64,000 nucleotides of DNA from CAZYBO01 sp964645205 (GCA_964645205.1 CAZYBO010000003.1:62001-126000), one strand, 5' to 3'; positions 35,804 through 43,975 are shown, numbered from the stretch's first letter. Notes: generated by a model not told the origin, from the letters alone. Program-made: numbers and translations.

Positions 35804-36639
35804 TGCACGCAATATTGTGGCTATTGCTCCTTGCGGTGATCGCATGGTGCGCCTATTGGCACACGCATGAGAACAAGCGCCTGATAAAACGCTGGCAAGG
35901 AGATCTCGATGCGCGTTCGGCGGCATGGCTATCGCGATTCGCGTGGTCGCGCACCTTCCAGCTATTAGCGGCGCTGGCGGGCAGCGCGGTACTGATTATT
36001 TTTTACGACTGGCAGCTCAGCAGCGCACGTGAAGAGTTGAGCGTATACAGCCAGCGCATCACTGAACTGCAAAAACCTGTAACCGTAGCAACGCAACCCA
36101 CTGCTAAGCCTGTAATTGCGGCAGCACCTGCCCCCGCAACCGCAACCAGGGATTATTATCCTCCCATCGCCGCGCAAGCTCCTGGAACCAACGTGCCAGC
36201 TATAACTGTGGACGGTACGCAGCCCGACGGAATGGAAGATGAGGAGGATATAGACGCGGAACTCGACGATCCGGCCGCAGAAGATGTCGCCGCTGCGGAC
36301 GTAACATCCGTATACAACCCCGAAGAAAAAGCGACCGGTGAACAATCTGCGATCGACAGGCTGAAAAAACGTTACGAAGACATACTCGTCACCTATTTCT
36401 TCCTAAAAAAATGCGGCAAGGTGCAAGATAACGATTTTCTGGTCATCACTGCGGCACTGAGTCAGGAAATGGCGTCGGTCAATGCTCCGGGTCGCATGCA
36501 GAGCGATATTCTCGACTCCGCCAAAGGCTCTTATAACGAGATGTACGCGCAAAGCAGCTGCGAAGGCGAAGGCTTCAATACGCTCTATGCACAATATGTC
36601 GATTACGTCAACGGACTGTCGAAGAACGTGAAACAATAG
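35803..36639 (+). CDS. hypothetical membrane protein, 278 aa
   Basis: Two membrane segments (about residues 3-19 and 52-68), with a basic loop between, are followed by a Pro/Ala-rich linker, an acidic patch (MEDEEDIDAELDD, about 144-156) and a helical C-terminal domain of about 85 residues with two cysteines (KKCGK, SSCEG). Start and stop overlap with the lectin-like gene (TAATG at 35801-35805). Its 3' end overlaps the convergent gp10.1 gene by about 30 bp. Function unknown. Confidence 0.68.
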   Translation: MHAILWLLLLAVIAWCAYWHTHENKRLIKRWQGDLDARSAAWLSRFAWSRTFQLLAALAGSAVLIIFYDWQLSSAREELSVYSQRITELQKPVTVATQPTAKPVIAAAPAPATATRDYYPPIAAQAPGTNVPAITVDGTQPDGMEDEEDIDAELDDPAAEDVAAADVTSVYNPEEKATGEQSAIDRLKKRYEDILVTYFFLKKCGKVQDNDFLVITAALSQEMASVNAPGRMQSDILDSAKGSYNEMYAQSSCEGEGFNTLYAQYVDYVNGLSKNVKQ

Positions 36640-36850
36640 CCCCGTCGGGGAATTGCTCCATCAACCAGCGAAGTTCCTCGCGCGGCATTGCCTCAGCCGC
36701 TTCAACACCATTGCATTCCCGCCACCCTTTGACACCTTGTTGCCACTCGCATGGCGTCATGCGCCAGAATGCGTCTGGCGCTAGGTGCAGCGCACCGAAG
36801 GCAATTGCCATAAGACGCTGCCATGGCAAATAATCTTCATTCCTCATCAT
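36608..36850 (-). CDS. small tail-assembly protein, gp10.1-like
   Basis: About 80 aa. 'LPWQRLMAIAFGALHLAPDAFWRMTPCEW' fits the short phage family (TIGR02216 type) that follows gp10 in RcGTA-like clusters, often considered a tail assembly chaperone element. The start lies inside the end of the gp10 gene (ATGATGAGGAATGA region), so it is translationally coupled; the ATGs at 36850 and 36847 are equally possible. Its 3' end overlaps the convergent gene ending at 36639. Confidence 0.75.
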   Translation of the reverse strand: MMRNEDYLPWQRLMAIAFGALHLAPDAFWRMTPCEWQQGVKGWRECNGVEAAEAMPREELRWLMEQFPDGAIVSRSSTVR

Positions 36851-37160
36851 CAGACCCGGCAAAAATCCGTGTAAACATTACCCCTACCGCATACAGCGCA
36901 GAATTAAGCCCATTATGCAGCAATGCATTGCAAAACACTTCGCGTGATGTCGTATGACCTGCGGCTTGCGTGCAGTGATGAATAATGGCAATCAACTGCG
37001 TAAGGTTCAATTGTCCCTGCGCCAGCAAGCGCGCCACTGCAAGCAACCCAGCACCCAACTCTTGCTCGATGCGGCAGAGCGCTTCAAATGTAGGACGCAA
37101 CGTATAGTGCATGCCATCCAATACGATTTCCACCTCGCCGCGCCACTTGTTAGCAGTCAT
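36837..37160 (-). CDS. GTA gp10-like protein
   Basis: A 107-aa protein. 'GEVEIVLDGMHYTLRPTFEALCRIEQELG' is the signature of the GTA gp10 family, a small protein between the major tail protein and the tape measure, thought to act as a tail assembly chaperone. It ends in an acidic tail (GSDDEE). It overlaps the next gene, as tail-chaperone pairs often do. No slippery sequence was evident at the junction. Confidence 0.85.
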   Translation of the reverse strand: MTANKWRGEVEIVLDGMHYTLRPTFEALCRIEQELGAGLLAVARLLAQGQLNLTQLIAIIHHCTQAAGHTTSREVFCNALLHNGLNSALYAVGVMFTRIFAGSDDEE

Positions 37161-37165
37161 ATCCG

Positions 37166-37576
37166 CTACCCGGTAAAGCTGATGGCGCCTGCACTCTCCA
37201 GCGTAAGCGCGTAAGTTTCCTCCGCATCGTAATTGCCGCTGCGCTCATAGCTGGTCACAAGAAACGAACCGGTTATGTAATCGCCGTTGGCAAATACAAA
37301 CTGGTAATTATTCACCGTGCCAGCGAACGCATATCCACGAAGAAGCTCTTCGGAAACAGCATCGGTAAAAATCCCCGTGCCGCTAATGCTCATAGTGCGG
37401 ATGCCGCCGTTACTCAGCAACTGACGCCATACGCCGCTATCTTTATTACTGGAATCGATAGCACGGTTATTGACCGTCAGGCGGGAAGTACGCATACCGC
37501 CTATCGTGGCAAATGTTTCAGGCCCTCCGCCGTTGCCGATTTTAATCAGCACCAATGCCCCTTTTTGTGCAGTCAT
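37166..37576 (-). CDS. major tail protein, GTA gp9-like
   Basis: A 136-aa protein of the TP901-1-like tail tube family. 'MTAQKGALVLIKIGNG' opens it, with 'TSRLTVNNRAIDSSNKDSGVWRQLL' and 'SISGTGIFTD' typical of this family in siphophages and RcGTA ORFg9. It is expected to form the tail tube. It follows gp8 by 12 bp in the same minus-strand block. Confidence 0.9.
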   Translation of the reverse strand: MTAQKGALVLIKIGNGGGPETFATIGGMRTSRLTVNNRAIDSSNKDSGVWRQLLSNGGIRTMSISGTGIFTDAVSEELLRGYAFAGTVNNYQFVFANGDYITGSFLVTSYERSGNYDAEETYALTLESAGAISFTG

Positions 37577-37588
37577 AGCATTCTCCTG

Positions 37589-37993
37589 TTAATTAGCTTC
37601 CGTCAATGCGGCAAAACGTATCGTCCCGTGGTACGTCCAGCCGTCGTCTTCCAGCATCAATCGGCTGGACATAAATTTCAGCAGCACAAGCATATGGCCT
37701 TCCAGCGTCAGATTTGCGTGATGCAGCAGCGTATGGATACGCTCCATGATAATCGCCGCCTCTTTGCGCCCCCCCTCCCTGCTCCAAGCGTGCAGGACTA
37801 TATTATGTTCCATTCCGGTTGTGGTTTTACTGCTCCAGTCTCGTCCCGACATTTCCCCAATGGTAACGTAGGGAAACGGGCTGGCCTGTGCCGGGCGGTC
37901 ATATACGCCGGTTACCATGCCCATGAGCGATGAATCGGTGGTGAGAGCTGAGTAAATCGCTTTCTGCAGCGGCAAATGGCTGAATCCTGACAT
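37589..37993 (-). CDS. tail terminator-like protein, GTA gp8 (DUF3168)
   Basis: A 134-aa protein. 'LQKAIYSALTTDSSLMGMVTGVYD' and 'FPYVTIGE' followed by 'LHAWSREGGRKEAAIIMERIHTLLH' match DUF3168, the RcGTA gp8 family that closes the end of the tail tube. It is separated from gp7 by an opposite-strand gene (38064-38498) with its own promoter, an insertion not present in RcGTA. Confidence 0.9.
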   Translation of the reverse strand: MSGFSHLPLQKAIYSALTTDSSLMGMVTGVYDRPAQASPFPYVTIGEMSGRDWSSKTTTGMEHNIVLHAWSREGGRKEAAIIMERIHTLLHHANLTLEGHMLVLLKFMSSRLMLEDDGWTYHGTIRFAALTEAN

Positions 37994-38023
37994 GCCTTAT
38001 TCCTTAATTTTCTGAAATCCAAA

Positions 38024-38057
38024 CGGTCACAAAACGGTCATAATTCTGTGCTATGAT
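38024..38057 (+). promoter_or_regulatory. Pho-box-like triple repeat and -10 before 38064
   Basis: CGGTCAC (38024-38030), AAAA, CGGTCAT (38035-38041), AATT, then a third weaker unit CTGTGCT, all at an 11-bp period. A TATGAT hexamer (38052-38057) begins 10 nt after the second unit, the spacing known for PhoB-dependent promoters, and 21 nt after the first. The ATG at 38064 starts 7 nt after the end of the hexamer, so the mRNA is probably leaderless. This is the clearest single site in the window. Confidence 0.7.
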
Positions 38058-38063
38058 GGGGGT

Positions 38064-38498
38064 ATGGAAGGTCTGTACACCATCACGCCTCCAGCGGGAG
38101 AGGCTGACAGGTTGGGCGCGCATCGCGTCTTCGAGGACTTCCTTACGCTCTACCAACCCGCACTTACCAGTGTTGAGCACTACCTCACGAAAGTCGTGGA
38201 TGAAACCGAACCGACCTACGCGATGGCCTATGAGCCTTGGTTGGTGGCGTTGCGTGACCTGATGCAGGGTGCATACCTGATCGCACGTAGGATTCCTCTT
38301 CCCGACCCTGCCTCATTCATCGAAGCGCTGCAAATGTTCCGGTTTGAAGGAGCCATCCACCTGCTTTCCGATATTTGTGCGGATTGCCGCTTATTGTTGT
38401 CATCCGACTGGGCAAAGAAATTTCACGAACATATCGATATGCTGCTTTTTTCGGCGTCCATCCTGTTCCGCCAACAGCATGAAGGGCTTCAGCGTTAA
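38064..38498 (+). CDS. hypothetical protein, 144 aa, leaderless
   Basis: Begins MEGLYTITPPAGEADRLGAH. Predicted helical and soluble, with several Trp/Tyr residues and two cysteines (DICADCRLL). It is inserted between gp7 and gp8 against their direction, and its stop overlaps the gp7 stop region by 4 bp. Directly behind the strong Pho-box-like promoter. No ribosome binding site is seen, consistent with a leaderless transcript. No family recognised. Confidence 0.7.
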   Translation: MEGLYTITPPAGEADRLGAHRVFEDFLTLYQPALTSVEHYLTKVVDETEPTYAMAYEPWLVALRDLMQGAYLIARRIPLPDPASFIEALQMFRFEGAIHLLSDICADCRLLLSSDWAKKFHEHIDMLLFSASILFRQQHEGLQR

Positions 38499-38836
38499 CC
38501 GCCTGCACCTTCCTGCGCCAATATCTCCAGTAAGGCATTTTCTTCACGCACATTGATCACTGAGCGGATATTGAACACGCGGGTTTCAAACACCAGACGA
38601 TGTGCTGCGGATATTCCCGTACGGTAGCGGATAAGGATGCGATGGGTAATTTCAGATTGCAACTGCGCGGCAAAGAGTTTTTCCTTCCCGCTCAGCGGAA
38701 TCACTTCCGCCCATATATCGGCTACGTCCTGCCAGCTTCTGACATACCCCCCTGCCGTATCTGGCGTACGCTGCTCCTGCTGCAATGTCATACGCTGGCG
38801 AAGGCGCGAGCTGGGGTTTTTCAAAGCGCGGTTCAT
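38495..38836 (-). CDS. head-tail adaptor, GTA gp7-like
   Basis: A 113-aa protein. 'LRQRMTLQQEQRTPDTAGGYVRSWQDVADIWAEV' is the standard start of the phage head-tail joining family (SPP1 gp16-like), and 'THRILIRYR' plus 'VFNIRSVINVREEN' complete the pattern. It connects the capsid portal complex to the tail. Its start overlaps the end of gp6 by 4 bp (ATGA type). Confidence 0.9.
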   Translation of the reverse strand: MNRALKNPSSRLRQRMTLQQEQRTPDTAGGYVRSWQDVADIWAEVIPLSGKEKLFAAQLQSEITHRILIRYRTGISAAHRLVFETRVFNIRSVINVREENALLEILAQEGAGG

Positions 38837-39384
38837 AGGCGCACCTCGCGGTAAGGCATGTAAAGGCGCATAGCCTGAGGCGGCAGTGCAAAATCTACGC
38901 TCTCACCACGCGTGTCGTACATGCTGGCGATATGCGCCAGCAAGCCCTGCTTAATCGGCGCAGGAACAGCGCTGGCCGAGCCATAACCTGTTGCATATGT
39001 AATATCCACGCGGAATCCGATCACGATGAAATCAAAATTTACGGCGTCCTGCGCGGCATTCAGCGTATAGGCTGTAGTAGCTACGGTTTGCGTGCTCCCG
39101 TCGCGCGCCACAGATTCCACGGCAGTAATCGCAGTTACCGGTCCCATAGGCAGCGGCGTACATACGTCGACATAATCGTCATAGGACACTTTCCATGCCT
39201 GCGTCACCAGCGAACGGCGCAGGAAATGCTCCGCCGCCATCCGCGCGGCCACGATCATATCGCCGATCAGCGTATCGTCGGCGGTATTATCGACCCGCAG
39301 ATAGAGCTTTGCTTCTGCGAGTGTGACCGGCTCGCTGGCAGGCGCCGTCATGCGCGCAAGCAGGTGTTTGCGTGTCTGGTTCAT
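38833..39384 (-). CDS. head-tail connector, GTA gp6-like
   Basis: A 183-aa protein of the phage gp6-like connector family: 'EPVTLAEAKLYLRVDNTADDTLIGDMIVAAR' is diagnostic, as is 'YATGYGSASAVPAPIKQGLLAHIASMYD'. I chose the ATG at 39384 behind AGGAG; the stop of the upstream small gene overlaps it (ATGA). The connector forms the ring under the portal. Confidence 0.92.
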   Translation of the reverse strand: MNQTRKHLLARMTAPASEPVTLAEAKLYLRVDNTADDTLIGDMIVAARMAAEHFLRRSLVTQAWKVSYDDYVDVCTPLPMGPVTAITAVESVARDGSTQTVATTAYTLNAAQDAVNFDFIVIGFRVDITYATGYGSASAVPAPIKQGLLAHIASMYDTRGESVDFALPPQAMRLYMPYREVRL

Positions 39385-39551
39385 AAAGGTACTCCTGAAT
39401 GGGTGATTGAATCCGTCGGTATCGCCCAGCCCTTGCGGACGAATGTCATGGCAAGCAACTCTGCCACCTCGTAGCATTGCCCGCGCTGAAAATAGCGCAC
39501 GGCAAAGCCATCCTCACACCCGAGGCGGGCTTCAAGCATGTGTATGTGCAT
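39381..39551 (-). CDS. small hypothetical protein coupled to gp6
   Basis: About 56 aa from the ATG at 39551; a GTG at 39572 is also possible. It contains one cysteine-bearing segment 'ARLGCEDGFAVRYFQRGQCYEVAELLAMTFVRKGWA'. Its TGA overlaps the gp6 ATG (ATGA at 39381-39384), the mark of a translationally coupled gene, which is the main reason to accept it. Unknown function; such small genes before gp6 are common in phage head modules. Confidence 0.6.
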   Translation of the reverse strand: MHIHMLEARLGCEDGFAVRYFQRGQCYEVAELLAMTFVRKGWAIPTDSITHSGVPL

Positions 39552-39609
39552 AGGGGATCGTAACTCTGTCACACCGGCGAACCGGTATGATCATTACTTA
39601 AAATACCAC

Positions 39610-40473
39610 TCAACGGGCAGAGTGCATGTCGTGCGGATGATCTTTGACGGCAGCGGCAATATTCTCCTGGGGAGTCACCGCACTTTTTGGAGGCTTCTCA
39701 GGAAACCATCCGCGATAATGTTTTCCGGTGATTGCAGCAAGACCGGCTATCGTACCGGCCACATTCGGCAGTTCCCATACGACACCCATAACAGCAACGT
39801 CGTCAGCTTTTTGTTTCGACCAGCCGAGCGTTTTTTGCAGCATGCTGCTGGATGCCTTTATCATCGCATCGTTGGCCTTATGCCCTACGGAATTCATCAC
39901 CACAAACGACCCGATATGCACGACCTCATCGGCAGCCAGAATACATTTATCGGCATGCGAAGCATAGAACATGCGCTTACGCGACCACGGCGACATTTGC
40001 TTTATTTCATCAGGGATAGTCTGGATGCCTGAATGTTCATTGATAAATTGTCGGGTCTTGATTTTCGCAAGCATGGAGAGCATCCATGCCGGTGTAAACA
40101 GCACAACATAGCGTGCGATACGCTCAGAGCGCTCTTCTCGGGTTTTTGAAGGGTCTACTTTGCATTCGTCGAGTTTGCATATTTTCGTCATCAACCATTC
40201 GATGCCGTCGAGATGCGGCTCAATAAGACTTTTTGAAAGCATGTGGCTGGTCTTTTTCACCACGTTGGGCGCGATGACGTCGGCTACCGCAACCACCCCG
40301 AGCGAGGTTACCATCGATACGCCTTCGGCAGCGATGAACCCCAGCCCTTCAACAAACGTGTCACCTAATTTCCCACGAGGCTTACCCAGCGCTTTGGCAT
40401 GGTTTTCGGTCAGGCCGGCGTCTTTGTGCCCGTGCCCATGTCCGTTATTATCCCATTCCACGCGTGCAATCAT
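39610..40473 (-). CDS. hypothetical protein, 287 aa, with hydrophobic helices
   Basis: A His/Gly-rich start (WDNNGHGHGHKD) is followed by a hydrophobic region at about 45-70 (FIAAEGVSMVTSLGVVAVAD) and others near 125-140 and 245-260. The C-terminus is polar. It has its own Pho-box-like promoter at 40509-40553. It lies between the gp6 module and the capsid module, on the same strand as the GTA genes but clearly not a phage gene. Function unknown. Confidence 0.7.
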   Translation of the reverse strand: MIARVEWDNNGHGHGHKDAGLTENHAKALGKPRGKLGDTFVEGLGFIAAEGVSMVTSLGVVAVADVIAPNVVKKTSHMLSKSLIEPHLDGIEWLMTKICKLDECKVDPSKTREERSERIARYVVLFTPAWMLSMLAKIKTRQFINEHSGIQTIPDEIKQMSPWSRKRMFYASHADKCILAADEVVHIGSFVVMNSVGHKANDAMIKASSSMLQKTLGWSKQKADDVAVMGVVWELPNVAGTIAGLAAITGKHYRGWFPEKPPKSAVTPQENIAAAVKDHPHDMHSAR

Positions 40474-40508
40474 AGGTTCCCTGTCCGGGGATAGTCGACC
40501 CCACTATG

Positions 40509-40553
40509 AGGATAACACGATTTAAGGAAAGAAATATGACAGTTTTATGAATT
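40509..40553 (-). promoter_or_regulatory. Pho-box-like site and -10 before 40473
   Basis: The minus strand reads AATTCAT, AAAA, CTGTCAT (40553-40536), almost the same as the classical PhoB box, then 21 nt and TATCCT (40514-40509). The leader to the ATG at 40473 is about 30 nt. Box, spacer and -10 match the arrangement before 18899 and 58988. Confidence 0.65.
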
Positions 40554-40564
40554 TACCCGGACAC

Positions 40565-40921
40565 TTATTCTTTCGTGTCCTTGGCTGCTTCCGCCATGAA
40601 TGTTGACAGATTACTGCTAATATCGTGGGCTTTTTCACCACTGGCAACATCAAGCATGGCTTCATGGTTAAAGCCATATTCTTCCGTCATCTTTTTTTTC
40701 ACAGCCTCGCTGGGTTCGCCTTCACCGGATTCCACGACAATTCCGTAATCTTCGGGATAGAAAGTGCCATTTTTTTGTGCTTCTACAAATGCTTCTAGCT
40801 TGTCTGCACGAATGGCGACATAGGCATATATCTTCATGCCGTCGGGACTTTCCCCGCGCACCAACAATATGCAGACTGTTTTTTCGGCGATTACCTGTTC
40901 AGAAGCGGTCAGTTTGGCCAC
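40565..40921 (-). CDS. small hypothetical protein, paralogue of 16751-17095
   Basis: A 118-aa soluble protein. It shares with the gene at 16751 the order: beta-strand with 'IYAYVAIRADKLEAFVEAQKNG', then 'GIVVESGEGEPSEAVKKKMTEEYGFNHEAM'. The tail is charged. It stands alone in a gap between the capsid module and the 39610 gene and is preceded by 157 bp without another gene. Function unknown; two copies in one window suggest a lineage-specific family. Confidence 0.7.
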   Translation of the reverse strand: MAKLTASEQVIAEKTVCILLVRGESPDGMKIYAYVAIRADKLEAFVEAQKNGTFYPEDYGIVVESGEGEPSEAVKKKMTEEYGFNHEAMLDVASGEKAHDISSNLSTFMAEAAKDTKE

Positions 40922-41078
40922 GTTTTATCCTATCGCTTGTTAGACGCCTACTGTAGCAAATTCTGCTTTAAAAAAGCTTAACAGCCTCATTCATAACACA
41001 GATTTTCATTAAGAACAAGAAACGATACCAAAAGGACGGGTTATAGGGAAAATTACAATATCCCTATAACCCAATACC

Positions 41079-41492
41079 TTAAGCAACTGGAGCGTACGCA
41101 GGTGTGCTGCGCATGGCCACCACACCCAGCGGCGTACCGTTGATATGCGAACCGGTCGGGGTTGCCACCGCCTTCAGGTAGCGCTTGGCACCGTTATAAC
41201 CGAAGCTGTAGGACTGCTCGTCTTTCGACATGGAATCGACAACCACGGTTAAACTAGAACTGTTAAGATCGGCCAGAGCCGTATCCGTATAAACGGAATC
41301 ATCGTCGCTGTGCTGGAGTTTTAGCGTCCAGTAAAGCGAACCGGTGAGTGTATCCCCCGCCAGGCCGATGCTAAACACTACGTTGGCGGCATTAAATCCC
41401 TGCAAATCGATAGCGGCGGAAGTTTTGGTAGTAGTGGACACAATCGGGTTCAGCGGTTGCGTCACCAGAACATTATGAAAAATATCTCTCAT
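41079..41492 (-). CDS. head structural/decoration protein candidate
   Basis: A 137-aa beta-rich protein. 'TSAAIDLQGFNAANVVFSIGLAGDTLTGSLYWTLKLQHSDDDSVYTD' resembles proteins encoded directly after HK97-type major capsid genes in alphaproteobacterial prophages and GTA-like clusters. It lies 42 bp downstream of the capsid gene. The role as head decoration or stabiliser is inferred from position. RcGTA does not have an equivalent at this exact place. Confidence 0.65.
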   Translation of the reverse strand: MRDIFHNVLVTQPLNPIVSTTTKTSAAIDLQGFNAANVVFSIGLAGDTLTGSLYWTLKLQHSDDDSVYTDTALADLNSSSLTVVVDSMSKDEQSYSFGYNGAKRYLKAVATPTGSHINGTPLGVVAMRSTPAYAPVA

Positions 41493-41534
41493 GGTTTTTT
41501 CCTTATTGTATGGGCTTGGTAAGGCAAGCTGGGA

Positions 41535-42737
41535 TTAAGTCGAAAGTTTCATGATCTTGAGCGCTTCGAAATTGATGACGTCACCGCCAACACGCTTTGT
41601 TGCGTAGAATTTGACAAACGGCTTTTCCGTGAACGGATCGCGCAGGATACGAATGCCGCGACGATCAACGATCTGGTATGCAGCCTGGAAATCCCCCACT
41701 GCGACCGATAGTGAGTTGGTCGCCGCCACCGGCATATCGGCAGCCATCAACACGGGTACGCCCATCAACGTATCAGGCACACCGGCTGCGAGGCCGGGCT
41801 GCCATAGATACTGGTTGGTAGAGGTTTGTTTCAGCAGACGCACAGCTTGAATGACCGTACGGTTCATCAGGAAGTTGGCGCGCTTGCTGTAGGCGTCTTT
41901 CAGCGCATAGAACAGGTTGATGATGGCATCCGCGCCGACGGCGCCGTTGGTGCCGGAATTGATCTGCTCGATTTTTCCCCACGCCGTACCCGCCGCATAG
42001 GTAAGGATACCGCGCGGTTGCCCGACTCCGTTGCCGGTAATGAATGACGTATTTTCCCTACGGGAAAAAATATCGGCGATTTTACCCGCGAGCCAGTTCT
42101 CAATATCGATTGCGGAATCGTCCACCAGCTTCTGCGTAGCTTTCGGCTGCGCATACAATTCATGGGTGGGAATATTGCGCTTGGCAAGCGTGGGGGATGT
42201 AGTCTCGCTGACTGAGCCAGTCTCAGCCGTCCATCCTGCCGCAGCCTGATCGTGGTCGTCGATCAATTCCAGCGCATCGGATGAAATAGTCTCTACCGAA
42301 GCGAGCTGACGCAGGGGAGAGGTTTCAAAAATCGCCTTCACGATTTTTGAAGACATGGTTGGCGTTACGAGATAGCCGCCATCCGGGTCGGAGCCAACGG
42401 AAAGTGCCTTCGTTTGCAAATGTTCAAGCCCTGCATCCATCCCTTTACGCAGGTAATTGCGGAAGGCTTTATCGTATTCGCCTGCATGTGGGGCAGCGGC
42501 TTTAGTGCCATAACCGTCATTGCCGAGTTCGGGGCGGTTATGTGCAGTTTCGATTTGATCGAGACGCTTTTTATAATTCTCTAGAGCGGCGCTGATATTA
42601 TTTAGATTTTCGGTATAAAGCGGATCGGCATGGCCTTTACGTTCGACTTCACGCAGGCGAGCGTCATTGACCTGCTTGAACTGCTCCCACGCATGGCCAA
42701 GCGCATTCACGCGGCCGGTAATTTCACTAATACTCAT
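41535..42737 (-). CDS. HK97-type major capsid protein, GTA gp5-like
   Basis: A 400-aa protein. The N-terminal ~100 residues are a charged coiled-coil scaffold-like (delta) domain that the protease would remove. The mature HK97 fold begins near 'KALSVGSDPDGGYLVTPTMSSKIV' and continues with 'ETSPLRQLASVETISSDALELI', 'WTAETGSVSETTSPT', 'ENTSFITGNGVGQPRGIL' and the C-terminal 'KPFVKFYATKRVGGDVINFEALKIMK'. All are typical of the family, and the frame is intact. The protease gene lies upstream, separated by the opposite-strand gene 42860-43429. Confidence 0.95.
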   Translation of the reverse strand: MSISEITGRVNALGHAWEQFKQVNDARLREVERKGHADPLYTENLNNISAALENYKKRLDQIETAHNRPELGNDGYGTKAAAPHAGEYDKAFRNYLRKGMDAGLEHLQTKALSVGSDPDGGYLVTPTMSSKIVKAIFETSPLRQLASVETISSDALELIDDHDQAAAGWTAETGSVSETTSPTLAKRNIPTHELYAQPKATQKLVDDSAIDIENWLAGKIADIFSRRENTSFITGNGVGQPRGILTYAAGTAWGKIEQINSGTNGAVGADAIINLFYALKDAYSKRANFLMNRTVIQAVRLLKQTSTNQYLWQPGLAAGVPDTLMGVPVLMAADMPVAATNSLSVAVGDFQAAYQIVDRRGIRILRDPFTEKPFVKFYATKRVGGDVINFEALKIMKLST

Positions 42738-42859
42738 GGATTCCTCTTTGTTAACGTTATTAACATTTATATCGTGTAAATTTATTATTTCTTGACACGT
42801 GATTTGATTTAAGTTAGTTGACCACCTTTCTTTAACCTATTGAATATTTTTATTCATTT

Positions 42860-43429
42860 ATGAGCAATTCCGAACAAAAGCCGATTAAAGCGTCAATTGT
42901 CACCGACGAAAAAAATCGTGGCGCACAAGAAAGCGCCAGCCAGTTATTTGCTAAGTTCGGCCTTGCCGGATCGTCGCGAGTGGAAGCGCAAACCCTAGAG
43001 CAAAGGCTCTCAGACCCTGAAGGCATCCGCGAGCTTCAGCGTTCGATGGAAGGACAGGGTATTGTCTTCGCAGCGCTCGGCGTGCCCGGACATAGTGATT
43101 ACAAGAAAGAAATCGAGCAACTGCTCGGCGCGTGGGCAGGCGTTACTCGCCGCCCTGCCCTCGTACTGGTCAGCAACGACACAGTAGCCACACAGCAACT
43201 GGTCGATGCATGGGTAGCAAGCCAGCCCACCGCTTACGGCAATACCTTGCGTCAGGCTATTATCGTAAAAGATTTATCGTTGCTTACCAATGCCGCTGAG
43301 CTTTCCAAATTGATTGTGGAACACTCAGAGATAGCATCATCCATATCAAATCAGCTCTCGAAGATGCCTTCACTCAACTCTGCACAGGTCGATGATATTT
43401 TCGGTACACCGGGCAAGAGCCGCCGCTAA
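42860..43429 (+). CDS. hypothetical protein, 189 aa, between capsid and protease
   Basis: Soluble alpha/beta-looking: a charged N-terminus, then 'GQGIVFAALGVPGHSDYKKEIEQLLGAWAG', 'RPALVLVSNDTVATQQLVDAWV', and helical ends. It runs against the GTA genes. Its last 60 bp overlap the 3' end of the prohead protease on the other strand, so one sequence encodes both C-termini. The upstream region has TTGACA-like elements but no convincing Pho box. No family recognised. Confidence 0.65.
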   Translation: MSNSEQKPIKASIVTDEKNRGAQESASQLFAKFGLAGSSRVEAQTLEQRLSDPEGIRELQRSMEGQGIVFAALGVPGHSDYKKEIEQLLGAWAGVTRRPALVLVSNDTVATQQLVDAWVASQPTAYGNTLRQAIIVKDLSLLTNAAELSKLIVEHSEIASSISNQLSKMPSLNSAQVDDIFGTPGKSRR

Positions 43430-43975
43430 ATCCACCACTTCGCCGGACGAAACGGCGCGCTGCCATTCCTCATCCGTATCCATGCTTTTGACCATGGTTA
43501 CCCCGGCCGCTTCGTTGGCGGGAAACGTCACAAGACTCACCTCCCACAGATCAACTTCCAGCAGATGGCGTACACCTGTCTCAGCATTCATCCGATAACG
43601 AACTGGCGAATAGCCGATAGACAAACCGCTTACTGCGCCCGCCTTCAATAATGCATATGCTTCACGCGCACGCTGTACATCCAGCAGCAACCGGCCTTCA
43701 ACATATAGGCCTCGTTCATCTTCAAACACCGTATCGAACACGCCGATAGGCTCTTCCTGTTGATGCTGCCAAAGCAACTTGATCTCATGCGTACGGTTTA
43801 CCAGCGATTGCAGGAATGCGCCGCTTGTAATGATGTCGCGCTGGTTATCTACTACGCCGAATACGCTGGCATAGCCGGCAAAGCGCCCGTGCTCGTCAAG
43901 CGCTTTAATCTCCAGACTAAAGTCGAGCGTCTTTCTCTCGCGCACGGATGCGCTGATTTTAGTATCGTAATACAT
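43370..43975 (-). CDS. HK97-type prohead protease, GTA gp4-like
   Basis: A 201-aa serine protease that matures the capsid. 'GRFAGYASVFGVVDNQRDIITSGAF' opens the domain, His71 lies in 'LWQHQQEEPIG' and the catalytic Ser is in 'VSGLSIGYSP' (about 121). The ATG at 43975 is preceded by AGAGGA. The C-terminus extends past 'GVTMVKS' and overlaps the convergent gene. It is followed by the capsid gene in the transcription direction, as in RcGTA. Confidence 0.92.
   Translation of the reverse strand: MYYDTKISASVRERKTLDFSLEIKALDEHGRFAGYASVFGVVDNQRDIITSGAFLQSLVNRTHEIKLLWQHQQEEPIGVFDTVFEDERGLYVEGRLLLDVQRAREAYALLKAGAVSGLSIGYSPVRYRMNAETGVRHLLEVDLWEVSLVTFPANEAAGVTMVKSMDTDEEWQRAVSSGEVVDLAAALARCTENIIDLCRVE

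Noticed and set aside
42780..42859. Pho-like promoter before 42860
   Set aside because: TTGACA and TTGACC are present, but there is no 11-bp TGTCA repeat and no -10 at the right distance.
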